Shown one piece after another: positions 56,420 through 64,000 of a stretch of 64,000 nt of DNA. The notes under the pieces are model-generated. The model was not told the DNA's origin. It did no database searches and saw nothing but the letters and a program-made list of their open reading frames with translations. The stretch's first letter is position 1; every line of letters begins with the position of its first letter. Source of the DNA: Diphasiastrum complanatum. Lineage: Eukaryota; Streptophyta; Lycopodiopsida; Lycopodiales; Lycopodiaceae. The translations under genes were made by a program, and so were the position numbers. The stretch spans positions 52,568,294 to 52,632,293 of the forward strand of contig CM055104.1 in assembly GCA_029204225.1 (NCBI GenBank). The letters are read 5' to 3'.

Positions 56420-57224
56420 GAACCTCAACGAGTCAGCTCACATCAGAGGACCAAAGTTCAACCTAGAAGGTTGAACATGTCCAGACAGCCTCCATCCAGA
56501 TTTATGGATGATCTTGTCTGCTACTTTGTGCAGGAACCAACCATCGTTTCTGAGGCTATGTCTACTTCTGATGCTGACCACCGTTTTTTAGGCTATGTCT
56601 ACTCCTAAAAAGCAGCTATGGACACCAAATTCGATTCTCTAATAAAGAGTCAAACATGGACAGTCACAAAGCTGCCAAAGGATTGAAATCCGATCCCATA
56701 CAAATGGATATTCAAGGCAAAGTATGATGTTGAAGGAAGGCTCAATTGCTACAAGGCTAGGCTAGTTGCCAAAGGCTACTCCCAGATTCTAGATTTGGAC
56801 TATTTTGAAACCTTCAGTCCAGTTGTCAAACATGCTTCGATCCGCCTACGCCTCTCCTTTGCAGTTGTAGCAGACCTTGAAGTCCATCAAATGGATGTCC
56901 AAACAGCTTTTCAAATGAAATCTATATGACATAGCCAAAGGGATATGAACTCAACGGCAAGAAACAACATCTTGTATGTATAATCCACAAGGCACTCTAC
57001 AGGCTGAAACAGTCACCCAGAGCCTGGTTCCAAAAAATCAATGCATTTTTTTATCGAGATGGTTTTATTCCAAACTCAGCAGACTCGAATGTATACTTCA
57101 AGTCTATATTAGATTACTTCATCATCATCACTCTCTCTATGTAGATGATACACTCCTATTCAATAACGATCTGAATCTGATGAAGGAAACAAAATACATG
57201 CTGGCCCAGGATGAAGAAACGAAA
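56420..57224 (+). pseudogene. Copia reverse transcriptase (element F), truncated
   Basis: Broken frames keep TFSPVVKHASIRLRLSFA, EVHQMDVQTAF, LVCIIHKALYRLKQSPRAWF and a YVDDTLLFNN catalytic motif. The sequence ends where LTR-B begins at 57225. At least three frameshifts are seen. Confidence 0.85.
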
Positions 57225-58224
57225 TGTTTCTAACTACAAAGCCTTGCTAGTTTTCAACCCTCAGCCTGACGAAGATGTTCGTAAACACAAAAGTTGGGAG
57301 ACATGAAGCACAAAAAGTTCTGCGAACACGAAAGTCAAAGGAAATGAAGATGAACGGTTCGCAAACATGAAAGTCAAAGCAGACGAAGACAAACGGTTCG
57401 CAAACACGAAAGATTCACGAATGATAGTCTTTTGCGGTCCAGTACGAGAGAAGGCAAACGACCAAAATGAAACCAACGACGAAAAAGAAACCTTCTTCTG
57501 TCCTCTACACTCCAAAGAGTACCAGCGAGATTATGGAAGTACCCAGAAGTACAAATATCTGATCTGATGGCATGACGTCAGCTGATACATTTTAGGTCGT
57601 GGCTAATCTGCCACTCTTGTATTTCCTAGATTAGTTGTAGATGCTTAATTACTCTAATCTTAGATTTACATAGAGTGACTATACTTACTGGATAGTACTT
57701 TACATATAGATTAACAGAGTACACATATAGTGTAACATAGTAGTCTTATGTAAGTAAGCAATCAAGACGAAATACAGAATACATGTCCACCTGCATGCAA
57801 AGACAATTCTGTCTAGGATCTGTAGATCCAACTGTCCGCTAGTAAAGTGAGACGATTGCTCGTGAGAGAACTGTGTTTCTCCCATGCCAACGCACTGCAT
57901 GGATTTGCATGCAGTGCTTGAAGAAATCAGAGTAAACTCAATATAGATTTCTTGTTGTGTCTGATCTTGAATGCAAATGCGTCTGCTGTTTATTCATGTG
58001 TCTAAGTTTCCTTGTTCATTTGAATTTCGCACCTTGGTTGAAACTATGTTGAATGCTGCATTAATTTTATAAACGTAGATCAACAGTGCCTGACTACACT
58101 CTGGAGGATTACAGGAGTGATTCAGCTGGCAGTGTCCAGCGATCGCATCTAAACTCCATCCGAGGGCAAGAGAGTCGTGGTTCCTTTGTGAAAGCCTCGC
58201 GACTGCAATCCTCATTCATTCACA
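57225..58224 (+). repeat. LTR-B, full-length copy (1000 bp)
   Basis: Reads TGTTTCTAACTACAAAGCC to CATTCACA. Partial copies lie at 29842-30444 (+) and 40020-40633 (-). It is followed after eight bases by a PBS, so it stands as a 5' LTR. Confidence 0.8.
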
Positions 58225-58230
58225 CTCTTT

Positions 58231-58304
58231 GGTGGTATCAGAGCATATCACACTCTTCAGTGGTATCAGAGCATATCACATTCTCTTCAGTGGTATCAAA
58301 GCTG
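58231..58304 (+). repeat. Threefold tandem primer-binding site
   Basis: TGGTATCAGAGC occurs at 58233 and 58261, and TGGTATCAAAGC at 58291. They are joined by TATCACACTCTTCAG-like spacers that copy the last bases of the LTR end region. Confidence 0.9.
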
Positions 58305-58405
58305 ATCATCCTATCATATTCTAACATAGCCAAGAATCTAGCAAATCCAAAAGGCCAAGCATTCAAACAAACAACCATCAACAAGGGAACAGACTCCAAG
58401 AAACA

Positions 58406-59165
58406 ATGGCTTCAATCAACAGCATGCAGAGCAAGATCTGCACAATATTTGATTCTTCAGGATCTAGCTTTCTAGCCTGGAAAGTTAAGACATCACTGAT
58501 ACTCAAGGGCGAAGGACTATTTCCCTAGGTGGATGGAACAAAAGAAATGCCTACAACAATAGGCAAGGAGCTAAGCGAATGGAGGGGAAAAAATGACAAG
58601 GCAGTAGCCTTGCTATCATCTTCCATCGAAGATAGTCTCACACTTGAACTGGCTACACTCTCCAAAGCTAAGGAGATGTGGGATGCATTACTCACCAGAT
58701 TTCAGATGAAATCAAGAAGTCAAATCATGATGCTGGAAGATCAGCTGACGAATTTGCAGTGGGATGGAAAAGACCTCACTTCTTTTGTAAGAAAGATGAA
58801 GGATTTGTTTCTGTCACTACATAACTCTGGAGCAGAGAAGATTGTGTCAGCTGAGAAGCAGCTCACGTACCTGTTGAGAGCCTTACCCAGATCATTCCAG
58901 ACGACAAGAACCATGCCCACGAAAGATCTTGCCATGAACCTCAAAAAGGCGATTGTCGAGATTCGAGAGGAAATCGAGGCCAAAGAACATCAAAGATGGT
59001 TCTGACCAGGCCCTCTATGACAACAAAGAAAAATCCAAGAAGTAGTTTAAGACTAAGAGGGAGTCGAATCAGAGGCAGGATTGTGACTAGCAAGCAAAGA
59101 GGACCAGCAAGGGCAACTGGAAGAGCAAAGGGAGGTCGAAACAACAAGGTGCAGACAAGAAGACT
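58406..59165 (+). pseudogene. Copia gag (chimeric element)
   Basis: From ATG at 58406: MASINSMQSKICTIFDSSGS, FLAWKVKTSLILKGEGLF, TAG at 58527, VDGTKEMP, then AVALLSSSIEDSLTLELATL, AKEMWDALLTRFQMKSRSQI, FVRKMKDLFLSLHNSGAEKI and TYLLRALPRSFQTTRTM. The frame ends TGA at 59003. A further frame with two TAG codons (near 59043 and 59089) leads to the zinc knuckles. The domain is complete but for the stops. Confidence 0.88.
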
Positions 59166-59168
59166 TGC

Positions 59169-60233
59169 GTGAGATGCAGAAGAGACGGGCATATAGTAGA
59201 TACATGCTGGCTCAATCCCAAGATTGAGTGTATCCATTGCCATAAGAAGGGTCACGTAGCCATGAAGTGCCACCAGAACCCGAGAAACAAATCAACACAG
59301 AACAGACAGGAGAACAACAATAGTTCATCATATGTCAAGGAGCCCGAGAGCTCAAAAATGGGCAAAGAAAGAACGAACAGAAACTGTTCGACCGCCTATA
59401 TCTATGAAGACGTGTGTGCAACATCAACATCTGACACACATGAGGTGATTCTAGACTCAGGAGCCACCTCACACTTCGTGACATCAAGACGAATAATGTC
59501 TGATTTTAGAAGTGCAGATCCCTCAAGATTCATAGTTCTTGGAGATGGATCTAGACATCAAGTGAATGGTATTGGTTCACTATGGCTCAACACCAACGGC
59601 AGAGACAGACAACTCAAAGATGTTCTGTTCGTGCCTACTCTGCAACAAGACTTGCTCTCTGTAGCAAGAATAGCAGATGCAGAGATGCGTGTGACATTTT
59701 TTGACAAAGCATGCAATGTGATTGATGCCAATACCAGTACTTTGATCACTCAAGACAGAAGGAAAGAAAACCTATATCATCTGAAGGGAAGATCTATAAG
59801 TGCATTTGCCACTTTTCTTTGTGGAGGAGTGATATCTTGGCTTTTCAAAAAGCAAGATACAATTTCTCTTTCCTCTTGTGAAGCCAAGTACAAGGCATTG
59901 ACTTCAACAACAAGAGAACTCCTATGGCTAAGAAGACTTTTGGTGGAGCTTCAAGTGCTAAAGTCTGAGGAGATCCCTTGCATCTATTGTGACAATCAAG
60001 CTTCTCAACAAATTGCTACCAATCCGATCTTCCATGCTAGAACAAAGCATATTGAGATAGCTCATCACTTTGTGAGGGATAAGGTGCAATCCAAGGAGGT
60101 TCAACTTCATCGTGCACCATCATCTGAGTGCATAGCTGATATCTTAACCAAAACTTTGGCTAAAAATCCATTTTTCAAGCTAAAAGATGCTCTTGGAGCT
60201 ATAGATAGATGTACATTAGATTTGCCAAGTTAG
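59169..60233 (+). CDS. Fused zinc-knuckle, protease and RNase H polypeptide (copia), open
   Basis: 354 codons without a stop. Residues about 1-40 carry two perfect CCHC knuckles (the first, CVRCRRDGHIVDTC, starts a few residues before the Met; then CIHCHKKGHVAMKC). Residues about 90-210 are protease: EVILDSGATSHFVTS with intact DSG, FIVLGDGSRHQVNGIGSL, DVLFVPTLQQDLLSVARIAD, NLYHLKGRS. From about residue 215, RNase H begins: GGVISWLFKKQDTISLSSCE, TRELLWLRRLLVELQVL, CIYCDNQASQQIATNPIFHA, RTKHIEIAHHFVRDKV and CIADILTKTLAKNP. Integrase and RT are cleanly absent and the junction near 59805 is in frame. Probably produced by deletion or template switching. Whether it is expressed is unknown. The start lies within zinc-knuckle sequence, so it is not a natural gag-pol start. 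Confidence 0.75.
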   Translation: MRCRRDGHIVDTCWLNPKIECIHCHKKGHVAMKCHQNPRNKSTQNRQENNNSSSYVKEPESSKMGKERTNRNCSTAYIYEDVCATSTSDTHEVILDSGATSHFVTSRRIMSDFRSADPSRFIVLGDGSRHQVNGIGSLWLNTNGRDRQLKDVLFVPTLQQDLLSVARIADAEMRVTFFDKACNVIDANTSTLITQDRRKENLYHLKGRSISAFATFLCGGVISWLFKKQDTISLSSCEAKYKALTSTTRELLWLRRLLVELQVLKSEEIPCIYCDNQASQQIATNPIFHARTKHIEIAHHFVRDKVQSKEVQLHRAPSSECIADILTKTLAKNPFFKLKDALGAIDRCTLDLPS

Positions 60234-60246
60234 AAGTGAGGTGGAG
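60234..60246 (+). other. Polypurine tract
   Basis: AAGTGAGGTGGAG directly before the TG of LTR-C; it primes plus-strand synthesis. Confidence 0.7.
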
Positions 60247-60985
60247 TGTTAAAAATATCACTTCCAACTTGATGTACTTTGTAGATCTTAAGATATTTTG
60301 ATTTTGATAGGATCTCACAGGTGTGGAGTCAGTTCCCACATGTGAAAGAATGTACATAAGTCACTTTTATAAAGTTAGATTGATTTTAGACAGATCTACA
60401 CAAGTGTGAATTTGACCTTTGAATAGAATCTTGAAATTGGTCAAACTTTATGTAAATAGATTGGACTTCCATGTGAATGAGTTATTACTCATACATGTCA
60501 AGATACCATTCACATAGGGGATAAGCTTCTAGATGATAAGATAGGAAGATTCCATTAGATCCTATTTTATAGGAAATATTCCTATAAATGTGGAAGACTA
60601 GCTTTTTTGTTTCTACCTAAAGAGAATAGTCAACTTTGTGAAATGAGCATATATAGACTCCCTTTGGTGGATCTGGATGACTAGGCACTCTTCACACGTG
60701 TGAAGGCTTGCTGGACAATACACAGCTCGTGGATGTACTTGATCTATAAAGGGATCAAGCAAATCAATGAGAAGTTGATGTGACATTGGCAATTTCTAGT
60801 TTTGCTTGTATTTTCCACATTTGTCTTGTGTTTTGTGATTGGAATGCATTTCTAAGATTGAGTACTTTACTCTCTATTTACAGGCCGTACAGGTACTGTC
60901 CTCCACTCCTCTAAGATTTTAATCATTTGATCCATTGCTCTTGCTTAAATCATAGTGTAATGCATGTAGATCAAGATCTAGTTGT
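60247..60985 (+). repeat. 3' LTR-C, outer end truncated
   Basis: Starts TGTTAAAAATATCAC. It shares blocks with the 5' LTR of element C (AGGC(C/T)GTACA, CTCTTGCTT, TAGATCAAGATCT) and has CACACGTGTG at 60693. It does not reach the expected TTTGACA end, being replaced near 60985 by minus-strand gypsy gag. Confidence 0.7.
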
Positions 60986-61760
60986 GGATTTCGCTCTCCT
61001 ATCATGTACAATAGTTGCAAGGTTGATAGGTGCGTCAACTTGTGGCTCTACTAGTCGGTATGGGCAATCTTTATAGCAATGTCCATGGCCACATTCCCTA
61101 CAGATATGTGTGTAGGTGCCTTTATATGGGCACTCGGAGATGCGGTGGTTTTCTCCACAACCATAACATTGGATAGGTGCTCTATTTCCATAGAAACGTT
61201 GTTGTGTGGTAAATAAAGGATAAATAGAAGCTTCAGTTCCATCTGAGTAAATACAGGGGAACCCTTGATCCTCAGGCATATAGACATTCTCAAGGCTGAA
61301 ATCTAGCTGAGGTTGAGGATCATGACTTGTGGTAGCAAGGTTTGCTGGGATGATTTGACGGTTCATCTGAGGCCCAGGCTGTCGCACTACTAAGGCTAGT
61401 GTTGCGTTATTCGTTCCAAGTAGTGCTAAGCATTGTTGGGGTGCTTGTTGGAATGTGGGCCTTTGGTAACTCGTAATTTGGGGACCCTGTTGTTGCATCC
61501 TCCATTGGTATTGTCGTGCAACGACTTGTATTCTTGGATTGTAGATACAAGTAGATGTATCATGATTGTTGGTGTTGCAAAAGATGCAAAACCTTTGGGC
61601 TATCTGTCTATTCTGTGGACATTCGTTCGTTGTGTTATTTTGTTGGCATGTGGGACACCAAACATTATCACGCTTGGGAAATTGATTGACAATAGGTCCT
61701 TGTGGTGTGGTTTTTCAATTTCTGTTCAACATCTTTGGATATCTTATCCAATTGTGCTCG
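60971..61760 (-). pseudogene. Ty3/gypsy gag C-terminal part with up to four zinc knuckles
   Basis: One frame runs from a TGA near 61712 down to a stop at 60971. It shows WCPTCQQNNTTNECP (His ligand lost), FCIFCNTNNHDTSTC, a Gln-rich stretch (MQQQGPQITSYQRPTFQQAP), CYGCGENHRISECP and CRECGHGHCYKDCP. Four spaced Cys/His clusters in one gag tail are more than the usual one or two. Gag binds element RNA through these. Protease and pol are missing below 60971. Confidence 0.75.
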
Positions 61761-62626
61761 GTGGGTTTTATTCATGGTTTCAAGTTGTTGTAACAACAAT
61801 TGTGTGGCAACATTGGCCAAGATCCTTCACCTTGAGATCTATGGCTTTGGTCAGAGACAATGGCTCACAAATGTTGGGGTTCATATTCTTCATCGGAGCC
61901 TTCATCCTCTTCGCAGATGGCATCATCCATAGCATCACGTAAGGTAGCATAGGATCTTGGAGGTCTAAGTTCACGCCGGATAGATTTCGGGAGGCCAGTC
62001 ATGAACCATATGAGGACGGCCTGATCAGTTGCTAAGTGGGCAGGGCATTCAATCTTAAGACGTTTGAGTCATTCGATGTAATTGCGTACCCTCTCATCCT
62101 TTCTCATTTTGATCTTACTAAGCAATAAAAATGGGCTTTCAAGAAATCTGGATGATTTGAACCTCTTAACAAAGGAGTCCTTGAGTGATTCCCACTCGTT
62201 TCGTTCGTGATGCTCAAGGTTGAAATACCACTCACGAGCGGCATCAGTGAGGGTCATACTAAAGAGTCGAAGTTTTTCTTCTGGAGCTGTCTCTCCATAG
62301 ACTTCACATGCTTCCACATAAATCTGAAGGTAGCGTGCTGGGTCGGTAGTACTATCGTATCGTGGCAGATCGAGTCTAGGAGCTCGTTGATTATCTAAAA
62401 TGGCTCTTGGTAATGGTACAAACGGGTTGGGGATCCTTTGGGCTCCTGGTGCCTCAGGTGGTACTGGATTCTCTTGAGGTTGGTTTGGAGAATTGGCAAC
62501 CATGTCGAACTGCTCTTGGAGATTCCAGGGTTGGGGATGGCTAGTTGATGGTTCTTGGTCTCCAAGTGAACTTTCTTCCTCTCTCGAGATCCTAGATTTA
62601 GTCCTTCGACCTGATCTTAGTTGCAT
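61760..62626 (-). pseudogene. Ty3/gypsy gag N-terminal and capsid part
   Basis: From the ATG at 62626: MQLRSGRRTKSRISREEESS, NLQEQFDMVANSPNQPQENP, PRLDLPRYDSTTDPARYLQI, LRLFSMTLTDAAREWYFNLE and WESLKDSFVKRFKSSRFLES, the retrotransposon gag domain with conserved W.F and F..R blocks. A TGA at 62069 breaks it. The frame continues with ECPAHLATDQAVLIWFMTGL and LRPPRSYATLRDAMDDAI to about 61860. Confidence 0.85.
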
Positions 62627-62639
62627 CCAAACAAAAGAA

Positions 62640-63200
62640 CTTGTCTAAGTTTGTAGCTTAGAAAAGTATCTTTTTTGGGGATCCAATAATTCAAACTCTG
62701 GGAATGTGAGATTGGGAATGTACGAATGTAAGCTTTGGAATATGAAATTGGGGAATGAGAACCGGAGAGGTGGAATTGGAGATTCCAGGATTTTTGGGAT
62801 CCCAGAATTTGGGTGCTGGAATTTGGGAAATGTAGATTTGGGATTTGTAACAAGTCTCAAGACATTGGATTTGGGGATTGTCGGAGAGTGAATGAGGGAA
62901 GCAAATTTGGGGATTTAAGATGGAAATCGGAAATGTGAATATGGGAATTTGGAGAATTGGGGATTGTAGATTTGGGATTGACAAAAGGTCTTGCAGATTT
63001 GGGATCCCAAAATGGGAAGGGAATTCTAGCAATGTAGTTGGGTGAAAACAAAAAGTGTGACGGTTGGAGATAGGATGAGGATTTTGGATCTCCTCTTTGG
63101 CCAGTGATAAAGGGTGGATGGATGTAGGTTATACCCAGGGAGGGAGTCAAGATATCAAATTTTGGAGTCCTGGGGTGATTTTGGGATTGTAGGAAGCTAG
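62640..63200 (-). other. Leader of the gypsy element, low complexity
   Basis: Plus-strand G/T/A-rich sequence with many TTTGGGA, GGGATCC and GAATTTGGG motifs. The Ile-Pro-Asn-rich minus frames across it reflect this composition rather than a protein. No PBS was recognised. Confidence 0.5.
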
Positions 63201-64000
63201 GAGTGAAAAAAGTCCAAATCTATGGATTCTTTGGGAGGTATGGCTCGCCCTTCTAGGGATGTCAAGACATGTATTAGATCTCTCAGATCTGAAAGAGGCA
63301 AGTCAAAATATTCAAAATTGAAGCCTGTAGGCCAAAAATAGTAAATTTGGATTTTCTCCGGTTCTGGCCAATCCTGTGGGTATCAGGTTTGGGATCCCAA
63401 AAAGTGTAGAAATCGGGATTTTCACAATTTCCAATGCAACATGATGGGTAATTGGGCTCTTGGCTTGCCCTCTGGATAGTGTACTAAACTCAATGAGATG
63501 ATCTATCAATGGTGAAAGAGGCGAGTCAAAATATCCAAAATTGAAGCTTGTAGGCCAAAAATAATAAATTTTGGATTTTCCCTATTTTTGGCCAATCCTG
63601 TGGATATCTTGGTTCTCCTTACTCAAATTAGCTTCTTCACAAGTAGAGGATACCACCTGGAAATAGGCGAACCAAGACCTTGAGGGAACAATGAGATATG
63701 ATACTTTGGGATTTATCAAATCTTGAATCCCAGTTGGCAGGATGTTTTAGTGCCAAAATCAGGATTTTCACACTTTTCAATCTAGAATGATGAGTACTTA
63801 GGCTCTTGGCTCACCCTTTGGATAGTGTACTGGGCTTAATGAGATCTATCAATGGTGAAGGAGGCGAACCAAGATGAGCTTTCACTGAGGCTGTAGAGGC
63901 AAGTTTCTCAACAACTCTGAAGTCAGATATCTCGACAATGGTGCAAGCTCTTGGCTCGCCCTTTTGATACAGTCGTCAGCAAGTAATTGTCTCTCTAATT
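63200..64000. repeat. Diverged tandem repeats upstream of the gypsy gag
   Basis: A segment beginning CAAGTCAAAATATTCAAAAT near 63299 recurs near 63525. Another containing CTTGGCTTGCCCTCTGGATA near 63459 recurs near 63808. The words GGCTCGCCC and GATCTATCAATGGTGAA recur too. Units are a few hundred bases with notable divergence. This may be the gypsy 5' untranslated region or LTR; the window ends inside it. Confidence 0.65.

Larger units (their letters stand above)
57225..60985 (+). mobile_element. Chimeric copia element: LTR-B front, LTR-C back
   Basis: In order: LTR-B (57225-58224), repeated PBS (58233-58302), gag, zinc knuckles and protease, then directly RNase H, polypurine tract and LTR-C (60247-60985). 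The two LTRs belong to different families. Integrase and reverse transcriptase are missing between protease and RNase H. It inserted into element F RT. Its right end is cut by gypsy gag sequence. Confidence 0.85.

Noticed and set aside
62617-63150. Ile/Pro/Asn/Ser-rich minus frames with repeated IPN and SPI words
   Set aside because: They follow the repeated TTTGGGAT-type motifs of a low-complexity leader; no domain is visible.
1-64000. CRISPR arrays, bacterial defence islands, organellar or viral genome insertions
   Set aside because: No regularly spaced repeats with unique spacers, no operon-like gene runs and no recognisable plastid, mitochondrial or pararetroviral genes were seen.

Overview
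The window reads as nuclear DNA of a land plant with a large, repeat-filled genome. A plastid-envelope protein gene with GT-AG introns, Ty1/copia and chromodomain-bearing Ty3/gypsy elements, initiator-Met-tRNA primer sites (TGGTATCAGAGC) and plant-type hAT transposase pieces all point that way. The very long introns and dense old retroelements would fit a fern or another non-seed plant or a gymnosperm, but the sequence alone does not settle the lineage. No CRISPR, bacterial operon, rRNA or convincing tRNA gene was seen.

One host gene is well supported: an HP30-like PRAT-family translocase subunit of the chloroplast inner envelope, on the minus strand, six exons between 26639 and 11817. Its 792-bp coding sequence is spread over 14.8 kb. 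Intron 3 holds an intact LINE ORF1-like reading frame (13344-14318) and an LTR-like block (15730-16465). Intron 2 holds an inverted duplication of a hAT transposase gene (arms 19092-20239 and 20344-21774). The likely promoter (26712-26888) is an 89-bp tandem duplication carrying a telo-box-like motif and a perfect 20-bp palindrome.

Region by region: 1-2431 is intergenic with simple repeats. 2432-7157 is a mosaic of a gypsy integrase, a candidate LTR and two minus-strand copia fragments. 7158-11816 has no recognised gene. 11817-26639 is the host gene. 26640-29841 is its promoter and intergenic DNA. 29842-41086 is a pile of copia elements (LTR-B fragment, element C on minus, element A on plus, a gypsy gag relic, another LTR-B fragment). 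41087-50792 is a copia element whose middle is inverted and is split by a 6.76-kb gypsy chromovirus with matching TTTCA target duplications. 50793-57224 holds further copia fragments. 57225-60985 is a chimeric copia element with a protease-RNase H fusion. 60971-64000 is a gypsy gag with several zinc knuckles and its repeat-rich upstream region.

Almost all retroelement genes are broken by stops, frameshifts or deletions. Points most worth a second look are the hAT hairpin inside a transcribed intron, the duplicated promoter module, the protease-RNase H fusion with a repeated primer-binding site, the intact LINE ORF1-like frame, and the in-frame chromovirus reverse transcriptase lacking catalytic residues. 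I found no clear candidate for a wholly new biological system.
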